DNA of 21,833 bases from positions 1 to 21,833 of the forward strand of contig DHQO01000032.1 in the NCBI GenBank assembly GCA_002408125.1, in the 5' to 3' direction. The position numbers were made by a program, and so were the translations under genes. The DNA is from Hyphomonadaceae bacterium UBA5336. GTDB taxonomy: Bacteria > Pseudomonadota > Alphaproteobacteria > Caulobacterales > Hyphomonadaceae. Position 1 is the first letter of the stretch. Each line of letters opens with the position of its first letter. Of this stretch, positions 9,346 to 15,657 are shown in pieces. The notes under the pieces are model-generated. The model searched no databases. It saw nothing but the letters and a program-made list of their open reading frames with translations, and was not told where the DNA came from.

Positions 9346-10109
9346 GCCGCCGCTCCAAACACACGGCGCAAAAGCTCCGTCGTTCGCGCCACCGGATCTT
9401 CCCGGATGCGCTTTTCCTCGTCGGCGACATAAAGGAACAGCCCGTCCAGGCCATAGCCGACTGCACTGTCGGTGAGATCGTCGCTCAGGCGCGTGCTGAG
9501 GGCGCCGAGCCCGTTCGAACTCGCGATCCGGTCGAGCGCGGTATAGGCCCCCGCGCCCTGCAGGGCCGAGTTGATATGCGGGCGCAGGGCGGCCTCAAGC
9601 TGGCTCTCCGTCTTCGCGCGCAGGAAATCGGTCGCCGCGGTGTCCCCGCCATTGAGAATGCCGATGGCATCGTCCAGTGTGATGGAGCGCACCGCCTCAA
9701 TCACCAGGTCTCGCGCCTGGGGCACGGCGGCCTCCGCGCCGCGATTGAGGCGCAGCTGGAGATCGTCGAGCGGGCCGGAGAGGCCCACCCGCGACAGGGT
9801 CTGTTGCAGTTCGCCAAGCTCGCCGGGCAGCGGAATCCTGATTTTCGGATCGCCGAAATAGCCGTCGGTCTGGCCGAGTTGGCTGGCGACACGCCGCGTA
9901 CCGACTGTCAGCGCTTCGCGCAGGCCGGCCTCGATCTCGTATTTGGTGAGCCCCGTCTGGCCATCCACCGTGCCAAGTTCGCCGAGCACGCCGCCGAGGA
10001 CGGACACCACATCGCCCCCACCCGAGCTGCCCGTGGTCTGGCACCCAGGAAGAACGAGGATGGTAACAGCGAGAAGACCGGCAAGGCCGGGCCTGATTTT
10101 GGCGGACAT
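9342..10109 (-). CDS. DUF4197 family lipoprotein
   Basis: A 255-aa predicted lipoprotein; the signal peptide MSAKIRPGLAGLLAVTILVLPGC ends in lipobox LPGC with modified Cys23. After a Gly/Ser linker it contains the DUF4197 pattern: GLTKYEIEAGLREALTVGTR, then YFGDPKIRIPLPGEL, helices with NRGAEAAVPQARDL, and a long helical region ending GLFLYVADEEKRIREDP. The ATG at 10109 is chosen because the lipoprotein signal begins there; an upstream in-frame start would bury it. AAGGA lies at suitable spacing upstream. The molecular function of DUF4197 is not known to me. The gene overlaps the downstream hydrolase gene by ATGA. Confidence 0.82.
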   Translation of the reverse strand: MSAKIRPGLAGLLAVTILVLPGCQTTGSSGGGDVVSVLGGVLGELGTVDGQTGLTKYEIEAGLREALTVGTRRVASQLGQTDGYFGDPKIRIPLPGELGELQQTLSRVGLSGPLDDLQLRLNRGAEAAVPQARDLVIEAVRSITLDDAIGILNGGDTAATDFLRAKTESQLEAALRPHINSALQGAGAYTALDRIASSNGLGALSTRLSDDLTDSAVGYGLDGLFLYVADEEKRIREDPVARTTELLRRVFGAAA

Positions 10110-10271
10110 GGGGACGGTCCTTATTTTACTCGCGCGTGGGGCGCATTCTCTAGAAAGCCGATTTGCGCGCCGAGGCAAAGGGGAACGCTGCGTGAATTAC
10201 CGCATATCCCTGCGGCATGGTGGCGGCGCGCGCGGCCTTGACCTACACTCTGCGAAACGGAGGAGCCCCCA

Positions 10272-11120
10272 ATGCTTGCCAAGACTTATGAATGTTTTCA
10301 GGTCGAGATCGCCGACAAGATCGCCCATATCCGCCTTTCGCGCGGCGATGCGATGAACACGATGACAAAGGCGTTCTGGAACGAATTGCCCGAGATCGTG
10401 CGCGAGATCGACCGTGGCGCCATGGCCCGCGTGATCGTCATCTCCTCGACCGGCAAACACTTCTCCGCCGGGATGGACCTTGCCGTGTTCGCTGGCGACG
10501 GCGTGGTCGGGAAAGCCGCCGACCGCCACATCGCGGCAGAACAGTTCCGCAGCAATGTCCGGCAGATCCAATCAAGCTTCAACGCGCTTGAGGAAGCGCG
10601 GATGCCGGTGCTGATCGCCTGCCAGGGCGGGGTCATCGGCGGGGCGATGGACATGATCAGCGCCGGCGACATCCGCTGGTGCACGGCCGATGCCTGGTTC
10701 TGCATCCAGGAAACCAATATCGCCATGACCGCCGATGTCGGCACCTTCCCGCGCCTGCAGCGCTACATCCCCGAAGGCTGGGTGAAGGAGATGGCCTATA
10801 CCGGCCGGCGCCTGCCCGCCGCCACGGCAAAGGAAATCGGCCTTGTGAACGAGGTGTACGACACCCATGAGGCGATGATGGAAGCGGTGATGGCCACCGC
10901 CCGCGAGATCGCCTCGAAATCCCCGCTTGCGGTGACCGGCTGCAAGGTGGCGATCAATTATGGCCGCGACCACTCCACCACCGACACGCTCGATTATGTG
11001 GGCGTCTGGAATGCCGGAATGCTGCCGCCCTCGCACATGCAGGAGGCCTTCAAGGCCAAGATGGAAAAACGCGAGCCGGAATTTCCGGACCTTGCGCCCC
11101 TGCGCGATACGCCGTTTTAG
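10272..11120 (+). CDS. Crotonase family protein, delta(3,5)-delta(2,4)-dienoyl-CoA isomerase-like
   Basis: Acyl-CoA-processing enzyme of the enoyl-CoA hydratase/isomerase superfamily, 282 aa. The CoA/oxyanion segments are GKHFSAGMDL (61-70) and CQGGVIGGAMDM (117-128). The three acidic residues known from dienoyl-CoA isomerase (ECH1) fall at the right spacing: Asp127 in GAMDM, Glu147 in IQETN, and Asp155 in TADVGTFPRL, the most characteristic block. This favours a role in degrading unsaturated fatty acids with odd-position double bonds over ordinary hydration. The ATG at 10272 follows AGGAG by 6 bases. The TIR-domain gene begins 21 bases after its stop, so the two may be cotranscribed. Confidence 0.9.
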   Translation: MLAKTYECFQVEIADKIAHIRLSRGDAMNTMTKAFWNELPEIVREIDRGAMARVIVISSTGKHFSAGMDLAVFAGDGVVGKAADRHIAAEQFRSNVRQIQSSFNALEEARMPVLIACQGGVIGGAMDMISAGDIRWCTADAWFCIQETNIAMTADVGTFPRLQRYIPEGWVKEMAYTGRRLPAATAKEIGLVNEVYDTHEAMMEAVMATAREIASKSPLAVTGCKVAINYGRDHSTTDTLDYVGVWNAGMLPPSHMQEAFKAKMEKREPEFPDLAPLRDTPF

Positions 11121-11141
11121 GGTGCAAGACCGGGGGCGAAT

Positions 11142-11972
11142 TTGGCAGACATATTCCTGAGTTACTCCAAGGCCAATCGCGACATTGCCGCCGCTGTGGC
11201 CGCGCATCTGGAAGACACCGGGCTCACAGTGTGGTGGGACCGGCATCTCGACCATGCCGGTGCCTTCGCGCAGGAAATCGAGACCGAGCTGGATGCCGCG
11301 CGGAAAGTGCTCGTGCTCTGGTCGCCCGTTTCGATTGCCTCGAAATGGGTGCGCGCGGAGGCCCAGCGCGCCGATGGCGCCGGAAAACTGATCTGCGCGA
11401 CCATATCCGGCCTTGCCGCCGAGCAGCTGCCCCTGCCCTACAACACCCATGATGTCGTCGATCTCGGCGAGGGCGTGGATCTGGCTCAGACCGGCGCGGC
11501 GCAGAAACTCACCGAATGGCTCGTCCCGCGTTATGCGCCCGAGGACTGGCGGGAGAACTCGCGCGCCTATTGGGCTGCACTTCTGGAGCGCGTGCGCGGG
11601 GAGTCTTGGCCGAAATTTCCCAACCCGGCGCGGCTCGGCAATATCAGCTTTCCGCTGGGGGCCGGTGGACGCAATGGCTGCTGGGTGGTGACCTATCGCA
11701 GTTTCGACATGCCGGGCCTTGGCGTCTTCGTCACCGCCGGTGTCGAGACGCCCGGCCACGAGACCCTGAAAGCCTGGCGCGCCGGCCCGCTGGCCGACCC
11801 GTCCGCCATCAACCGCTTCGCTGAGTGGGAAGAGCGCGAAGGCCGGCTCTATCTGCACGACCGCCTGCCGTGCGAGGAGTTCTGGCTACCGCCCTTCGAA
11901 GCGCGTTGCCTCACCTGGCACGAACGCACGCTGAAGGAGTATATGCGCATGCTGGTGCCGCTGGCGGGTTAG
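11142..11972 (+). CDS. TIR domain-containing protein with unassigned C-terminal domain
   Basis: A 276-aa cytoplasmic protein without signal or membrane segment. Residues 2-125 form a bacterial TIR domain: DIFLSYSKANRD, a WWDRHL box at 31-36, VLVLWSPVSIASKWVRAEA. Glu73 in WVRAE aligns with the catalytic glutamate of NAD-cleaving TIR domains such as SARM1. Residues 145-276 form a second domain (YWAALLERV, LGNISFPLGAGGRNGCWVVTYRSF, GLGVFVTAGVET, REGRLYLHDRL). I cannot assign it with confidence, though it faintly recalls DUF4268. The start is TTG 11142, because the domain begins at the next residues and a G-rich stretch precedes it. NAD hydrolysis or a defence role is inference. No known defence partner is adjacent. 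Confidence 0.85.
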   Translation: MADIFLSYSKANRDIAAAVAAHLEDTGLTVWWDRHLDHAGAFAQEIETELDAARKVLVLWSPVSIASKWVRAEAQRADGAGKLICATISGLAAEQLPLPYNTHDVVDLGEGVDLAQTGAAQKLTEWLVPRYAPEDWRENSRAYWAALLERVRGESWPKFPNPARLGNISFPLGAGGRNGCWVVTYRSFDMPGLGVFVTAGVETPGHETLKAWRAGPLADPSAINRFAEWEEREGRLYLHDRLPCEEFWLPPFEARCLTWHERTLKEYMRMLVPLAG

Positions 11973-11983
11973 TGCCATGCTAA

Positions 11984-12077
11984 GCCTCATGGTGAGCGGA
12001 GACGAACCATGAGGCGGGAGAGGAAGAGCTAACCTCCATGGCACGCCCTCGCCCCTCGTATCCGTTCGGGTCAGGGC
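11984..12077. repeat. Composite palindromic repeat, family A (forward hairpin plus degenerate inverted copy)
   Basis: The 127-base gap after the TIR gene is built from two hairpins. The forward unit (11984-12015) has perfect 10-base arms, GCCTCATGGT and ACCATGAGGC, around the loop GAGCGGAGACGA. The second unit (12045-12077) has arms GCCCT and AGGGC plus CCC/GGG. Read on the other strand its core is GAACGGATACGAG, so it is a diverged inverted copy. An outer 8-base inverted repeat, GTGCCATG (11972-11979) with CATGGCAC (12037-12044), spans the forward unit. The same core recurs at 21752-21763. It resembles paired REP/BIME-type intergenic elements; a role in transcript ending or stability is inference. 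Confidence 0.7.
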
Positions 12078-12099
12078 TTAAACTCCTAGGGACTACCGA

Positions 12100-12489
12100 A
12101 TGAGACCATACGCATACGCTGGCATGACAGGGCTGATCTTGTGCTTTTCTCTGTCTTTGCCTGCCAAAAGTCAGGAAAGCGCCGTCAATGAGCCGGCAGA
12201 GAAATGCTTTTCCCACCATGAGTGTGACCCACCGTATCCGTCGAACGTTCCCGATGAATGTATGCCTCGCATCACTGAATTTCATGACGCTGATTGCGTG
12301 GTGAGCTTCACTATTGGTGAGGACGGGAAACCTAAAGATATTTCAGTCGATTGCACAGACTCTAGGCTCGCAACAAGCGCCGAGTGCATGGTTGCCAGTT
12401 TGGAGTATCCAACTCATGACAACTGCGGGAATGTCTGCCGCATGATCGGCAGGCAAGTCGATTATCCAATAGAATATCGGTCGGAGTAA
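12100..12489 (+). CDS. Secreted cysteine-rich protein with TonB C-terminal-like domain
   Basis: A 129-aa protein with a probable Sec signal peptide (MRPYAYAGMTGLILCFSLSLPAKS, cleavage near residues 22-26). The mature part has eight cysteines (36, 42, 54, 66, 85, 96, 109, 113), an even number that suggests periplasmic disulfides. From residue 65 it reads like a TonB C-terminal unit: CVVSFTIGEDGKPKDISVDC, then SAECMVASLEYP, then GRQVDYPIEYR. It lacks a TonB membrane anchor and proline-rich linker, so it is not a classical energy transducer. AGGGA at 12088-12092 is a good ribosome-binding site. My hand count gives about 50 percent GC, well below its neighbours, which hints at transfer. Function is unknown. 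Confidence 0.7.
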   Translation: MRPYAYAGMTGLILCFSLSLPAKSQESAVNEPAEKCFSHHECDPPYPSNVPDECMPRITEFHDADCVVSFTIGEDGKPKDISVDCTDSRLATSAECMVASLEYPTHDNCGNVCRMIGRQVDYPIEYRSE

Positions 12490-12494
12490 GCCCC

Positions 12495-14033
12495 CTACTC
12501 CACCCCAAGCTTCGCCTTCAGGATCTCGTTCACCGCCTGCGGGTTGGCCTTGCCTTGCATGGCTTTCATCACCTGGCCGACGAACCAGCCCATGGCTTTG
12601 GGCTTTTCCTTCACGGAGGCGGCCTGTTCCGGGTTGGCGGCAATGATGTCGTCCACGACCTTCTCGATCGCGCCGGTATCGGTGACCTGTTTCAGGCCTT
12701 CGCGCTCGACGATGGCGGCGGCCTCGTCGCCGGTTTCGATCATCTTCTCGAACACGGTCTTGGCGATCTTGCCGGAGATGGTGTCATCGCTGATGAGATC
12801 GATCAGGCCGCCGAGCCCGGCCGCGCTCACCGGCGCATCCGCCAGCTCGATTCCCTCGCGACCCAGATAGCCGAACAGCTCCTGGCTCACCCAGTTGGCG
12901 GCCAGCTTCGCATCGCGCCCCTTGGCGACTTCCTCGTAAAACGCGGCGCTCTCGGCATCGGCCGTCAACACGCCGGCATCATAGCGCGAGAGGCCATAGT
13001 CGGTCTCAAAGCGCGCGCGCTTCTGGTCGGGCAGTTCCGGCAGGGTCTCGGCAATCGCCTTGATCCAGTCCGGCTCCAGGATCAGCGGTAAGAGGTCCGG
13101 ATCGGGGAAATAGCGATAATCATGCGCGTCTTCCTTACTGCGCATGCTGCGCGTCTCGCCCTTGTTCGGATCGAACAGGCGGGTTTCCTGGTCCACCACT
13201 CCACCAGCCTCGATGATCTCGATCTGGCGGCGCGCTTCATACTCAATCGCCTGCTGGATGAAGCGGAACGAGTTCATGTTCTTGATCTCACACCGCGTGC
13301 CGAGATGGGAGAAATCGCCCGTCTCGCGGAACTTCTCATAGGCGCCGGGCTTGCAGACCGAGACATTCACATCCGCGCGCAACTGGCCCTTTTCCATGTC
13401 GCCGTCGCAAGTGCCCAGCGCCACAACAATCGACTTCAGCTTCTTCACATAGGCCGCCGCCTCCAGCGGGGTGCGGATATGCGGCTTGGAGACGATCTCC
13501 ATCAGCGCCACGCCACAACGGTTGAGGTCGACATAGGTGCTGTCGGGGTCCATGTCGTGGATCGACTTGCCGGCATCCTGCTCCAGGTGCAGGCGCTCGA
13601 TGCCGACGGTGAAGGCATAGGCGGGGTCGCCATGGGACGGCTCGACATCCACCTCGATCTCGCCCTCGCCGACAATCGGCAGTTCGAACTGGCTGATCTG
13701 ATAGCCCTGCGGCAGATCGGGATAGAAATAGTTCTTGCGGTCGAAGCGCGAGATCTCGTTGATCTGCGCATTGAGGCCGAGGCCTGTGCGCACGGCCTGT
13801 TCCACGCATTTCTCGTTGATCACCGGCAACATGCCCGGCATGGCCGCATCGACCAGCGAGACATTGCAATTGGGATCCGCGCCAAAGGCGGTGCTGGCGC
13901 CGGAAAAGAGCTTGGCCTCGCTTTTCACCTGGGCATGAATCTCCAGCCCCATGACGAGTTCCCACTCGCCGGTGTCACCCTTGATCGTGTAGGCGGGACG
14001 CTCAGTGCTCATGCGCAGACTCTCATAGCTCAT
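12495..14033 (-). CDS. gatB: Aspartyl/glutamyl-tRNA amidotransferase subunit B
   Basis: tRNA-binding and kinase subunit of GatCAB, which converts Glu-tRNA(Gln) or Asp-tRNA(Asn) to the amidated forms. The 512-aa protein has the GatB opening GLEIHAQVKSEAKLFSGAST, then NVSLVDAAMPGMLPVINE, YFYPDLPQGYQISQFELPI, and RSKEDAHDYRYFPDPDL. The C-terminal YqeY-like tail domain ends in GWFVGQVMKAMQGKANPQAVNEIL. The ATG at 14033 lacks a clear ribosome-binding site. An in-frame ATG at 14012 has GAGAG at 7-base spacing and may be the true start, giving 505 aa. The gene is about 4.4 kb from gatC and on the opposite strand. Its stop lies 5 bases from the end of the convergent cysteine-rich gene. Confidence 0.97.
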   Translation of the reverse strand: MSYESLRMSTERPAYTIKGDTGEWELVMGLEIHAQVKSEAKLFSGASTAFGADPNCNVSLVDAAMPGMLPVINEKCVEQAVRTGLGLNAQINEISRFDRKNYFYPDLPQGYQISQFELPIVGEGEIEVDVEPSHGDPAYAFTVGIERLHLEQDAGKSIHDMDPDSTYVDLNRCGVALMEIVSKPHIRTPLEAAAYVKKLKSIVVALGTCDGDMEKGQLRADVNVSVCKPGAYEKFRETGDFSHLGTRCEIKNMNSFRFIQQAIEYEARRQIEIIEAGGVVDQETRLFDPNKGETRSMRSKEDAHDYRYFPDPDLLPLILEPDWIKAIAETLPELPDQKRARFETDYGLSRYDAGVLTADAESAAFYEEVAKGRDAKLAANWVSQELFGYLGREGIELADAPVSAAGLGGLIDLISDDTISGKIAKTVFEKMIETGDEAAAIVEREGLKQVTDTGAIEKVVDDIIAANPEQAASVKEKPKAMGWFVGQVMKAMQGKANPQAVNEILKAKLGVE

Positions 14034-14097
14034 TCAAAGTCAAACCTGACTTCCAATTGCAGGCAATAGCCGTGCGGATGGTGTCTTGTCGAGAGGC

Positions 14098-14697
14098 CTA
14101 GCTGTCGGGAAAAAAGCGGAAGCGGCGCAGATCCCTGAAGCCGCTCATCCAGTCGCTCTCCTCGGTGCCCCGGCCGATATTGTGGATCAGCAGGCGGTCC
14201 CCGCTCCAGACGCTGCGGCGCGGAGAGACCACGGCAATGTGCGGCAGGTTGTTCTGGATGAGCCGCCCGGTAAAGAGATCGCCGGCCTGCCAGTCACCCA
14301 CAGGCAGCTCCGCCCCCTTGCGGGCGAGCCATGTCTCCAGGTTCGGCACGCGGCGATGGTCGATATTCCGGTCGGGGCGCGCAAGGCCCCAGTTTGAAGG
14401 ATAGGCGCCGAAATGCGCCGTCATGTCCTCATGCACGGCTGTCTGGAAATCGAAGTCGAAGGCGGCGCGATAGGCGCGGATGACCACATCGGTGCACACG
14501 CCGCGATCGATCGCCACATCCCCGCCGGGATAGGTGAGGCGCACATAGGCCGGGTCGTAGTGGCGGGTCACGCCGATCTGGCTGCGCGCGGCACTGATGA
14601 GCAGCGCATAGGCCTCAACCGCAACGCCCGCCGGCACAAGGCTCGGCGCCAGAGGCAGGGCAATCATGCCGGCAAGGAGCTCACGGCGTGTCGTCAT
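14098..14697 (-). CDS. DUF1287 family exported protein
   Basis: A 199-aa protein with an exported N-terminus (MTTRRELLAGMIALPLAPSLVPAG); the paired arginines allow a Tat-like reading. The DUF1287 pattern is clear: LTYPGGDVAIDRGVCTDVVIRAYR, then the charged helix AVHEDMTAHF, RPDRNIDHRRVPNL, DWQAGDLFTG and HIAVVS. Members resemble the NlpC/P60 papain-like fold. Cys68 in GVCTD and His153 in LPHIAVVS would be the catalytic pair, which suggests a periplasmic amidase or peptidase, perhaps acting on the cell wall. That activity is inference. The gene lies 43 bases after the nitroreductase gene and 64 bases before gatB, all on one strand. Confidence 0.85.
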   Translation of the reverse strand: MTTRRELLAGMIALPLAPSLVPAGVAVEAYALLISAARSQIGVTRHYDPAYVRLTYPGGDVAIDRGVCTDVVIRAYRAAFDFDFQTAVHEDMTAHFGAYPSNWGLARPDRNIDHRRVPNLETWLARKGAELPVGDWQAGDLFTGRLIQNNLPHIAVVSPRRSVWSGDRLLIHNIGRGTEESDWMSGFRDLRRFRFFPDS

Positions 14698-14740
14698 GGC
14701 GCCAGCCTCGCCTTACGACATGGCAAGACTTGGGCAGGTC

Positions 14741-15412
14741 TCAGAAGCCGCGCAGCTCGGCCATCTCATCGAGGCCCGCGCGTTCCGTGCGCAGGCCGTT
14801 GACCGCGGCGGTCTCGTCCGGAATGCCGAGGCTCATGCCGCAATAGACCATCTCGGTGCCGGCGATGGCGAAATGCGCCTTCAGGCTTGGCCGCAGCATG
14901 GCCCAGCATTCCTGCATGCAGGTGCCCCAGCCGCGCTCGACTGCCAGGAGGGCGAGCGTCTGCATATACATGCCCATATGCGCCCACTGGCCATGGCCCA
15001 TGCGCTCGTCGATCACGAAGAAAACCGCCACCGGTGCCCCGAAAAAGCGGAAATTGTTGGAAAACCAGGCGAGGCGGGCTGGCTTGTCCACATAGGGGAT
15101 GCCGAGCTTTTCGTACATCATCTCGCCGACCTTTTTGCGGCGGCGATTGTAAGGATCCCACAGATTGGGCGGGTAGACAGGCCGGTCTGTGGGCTCGCCC
15201 TTGGGGTTGCCGGCGAGTTTTCCGGCCGCCAGCGCTATGATCTCATCCTTCGCCGCGCCGGTGACCACAATGGTCTTCCAGGGCTGGACATTGCCGCCCG
15301 ACGGCGCGCGCTGGGCGGTGGTGAGCCAGTCGCGGATCTCGGCTTCCGGGATCGGATCAGGCCGGAAAGCCCGCACGGAAATGCGCTTGTCCACGGCTTC
15401 GGTAACGGTCAT
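14741..15412 (-). CDS. Nitroreductase family protein
   Basis: Predicted FMN-dependent NAD(P)H oxidoreductase, 223 aa. The FMN-binding arginine/serine pattern RISVRAF (Arg10, Ser12, Arg14) begins the protein. RAPSGGNVQPW (35-45) is the second flavin contact. The region GMYMQTLALLAVERGWGTCMQ forms the conserved central helix at the dimer interface. The C-terminal part has VYCGMSLGIPD. The start at ATG 15412 follows GGGAG at 6-base spacing. It leads a same-strand run with the DUF1287 gene and gatB, and its upstream region is the repeat-bearing gap toward the pyr genes. Nitroaromatic, quinone or other substrates cannot be told apart from sequence. Confidence 0.92.
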   Translation of the reverse strand: MTVTEAVDKRISVRAFRPDPIPEAEIRDWLTTAQRAPSGGNVQPWKTIVVTGAAKDEIIALAAGKLAGNPKGEPTDRPVYPPNLWDPYNRRRKKVGEMMYEKLGIPYVDKPARLAWFSNNFRFFGAPVAVFFVIDERMGHGQWAHMGMYMQTLALLAVERGWGTCMQECWAMLRPSLKAHFAIAGTEMVYCGMSLGIPDETAAVNGLRTERAGLDEMAELRGF

Positions 15413-15541
15413 GGCGGGCTCCCTGATTTTCTTTCAAAGATCTTGTGTCGGATGATGAGTGCGCAGCACAACCCGTCACCACGCGGCAATGCCGGTCCAT
15501 GTTCCAGGATCGAAGAAAGCCTGCCGGGCAAAAGCGAGCCG

Positions 15542-15636
15542 TTTCCCCGTGGCTTGACCACGGGGCCCATCTCCGAAAATCCGCCTCGAAACGCCCGCCG
15601 GGAGCTGGGCACCGCGGTCAAGCCGCGGTGAATCGG
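15542..15636. repeat. Inverted pair of covarying hairpins, repeat family B
   Basis: Two hairpins face each other in the gap between pyrX and the nitroreductase gene. Hairpin 1 (15545-15565) has arms CCCCGTGG and CCACGGGG with loop CTTGA. Hairpin 2 (15610-15630), read on the minus strand, has arms CACCGCGG and CCGCGGTG with the same CTTGA loop. Both are followed by GCCCA-x-CTCC, so they are two copies of one unit in opposite orientation. Two stem positions differ and both partners changed together. The pair could fold into one larger cruciform. Neither arm is followed by a T-run, so a classical intrinsic terminator is unlikely. The rest of the gap (15413-15541, 15637-15657) shows no gene. Confidence 0.7.
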
Positions 15637-15657
15637 GATTGGTACAACCAGTAGCCC

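Noticed and set aside
10236..10265. TTGACC upstream of the crotonase gene as a promoter
   Set aside because: The expected -10 position falls on the AGGAG ribosome-binding site with no TATAAT-like hexamer.
10572..11858. Minus-strand open frame spanning the crotonase and TIR genes
   Set aside because: It crosses two well-supported genes and their intergenic gap on the other strand, with no domain and no ribosome-binding site.
15409..15621. Small minus-strand open frame across the repeat-bearing gap
   Set aside because: It is built largely from the palindromic repeat, has no ribosome-binding site and overlaps the nitroreductase start.
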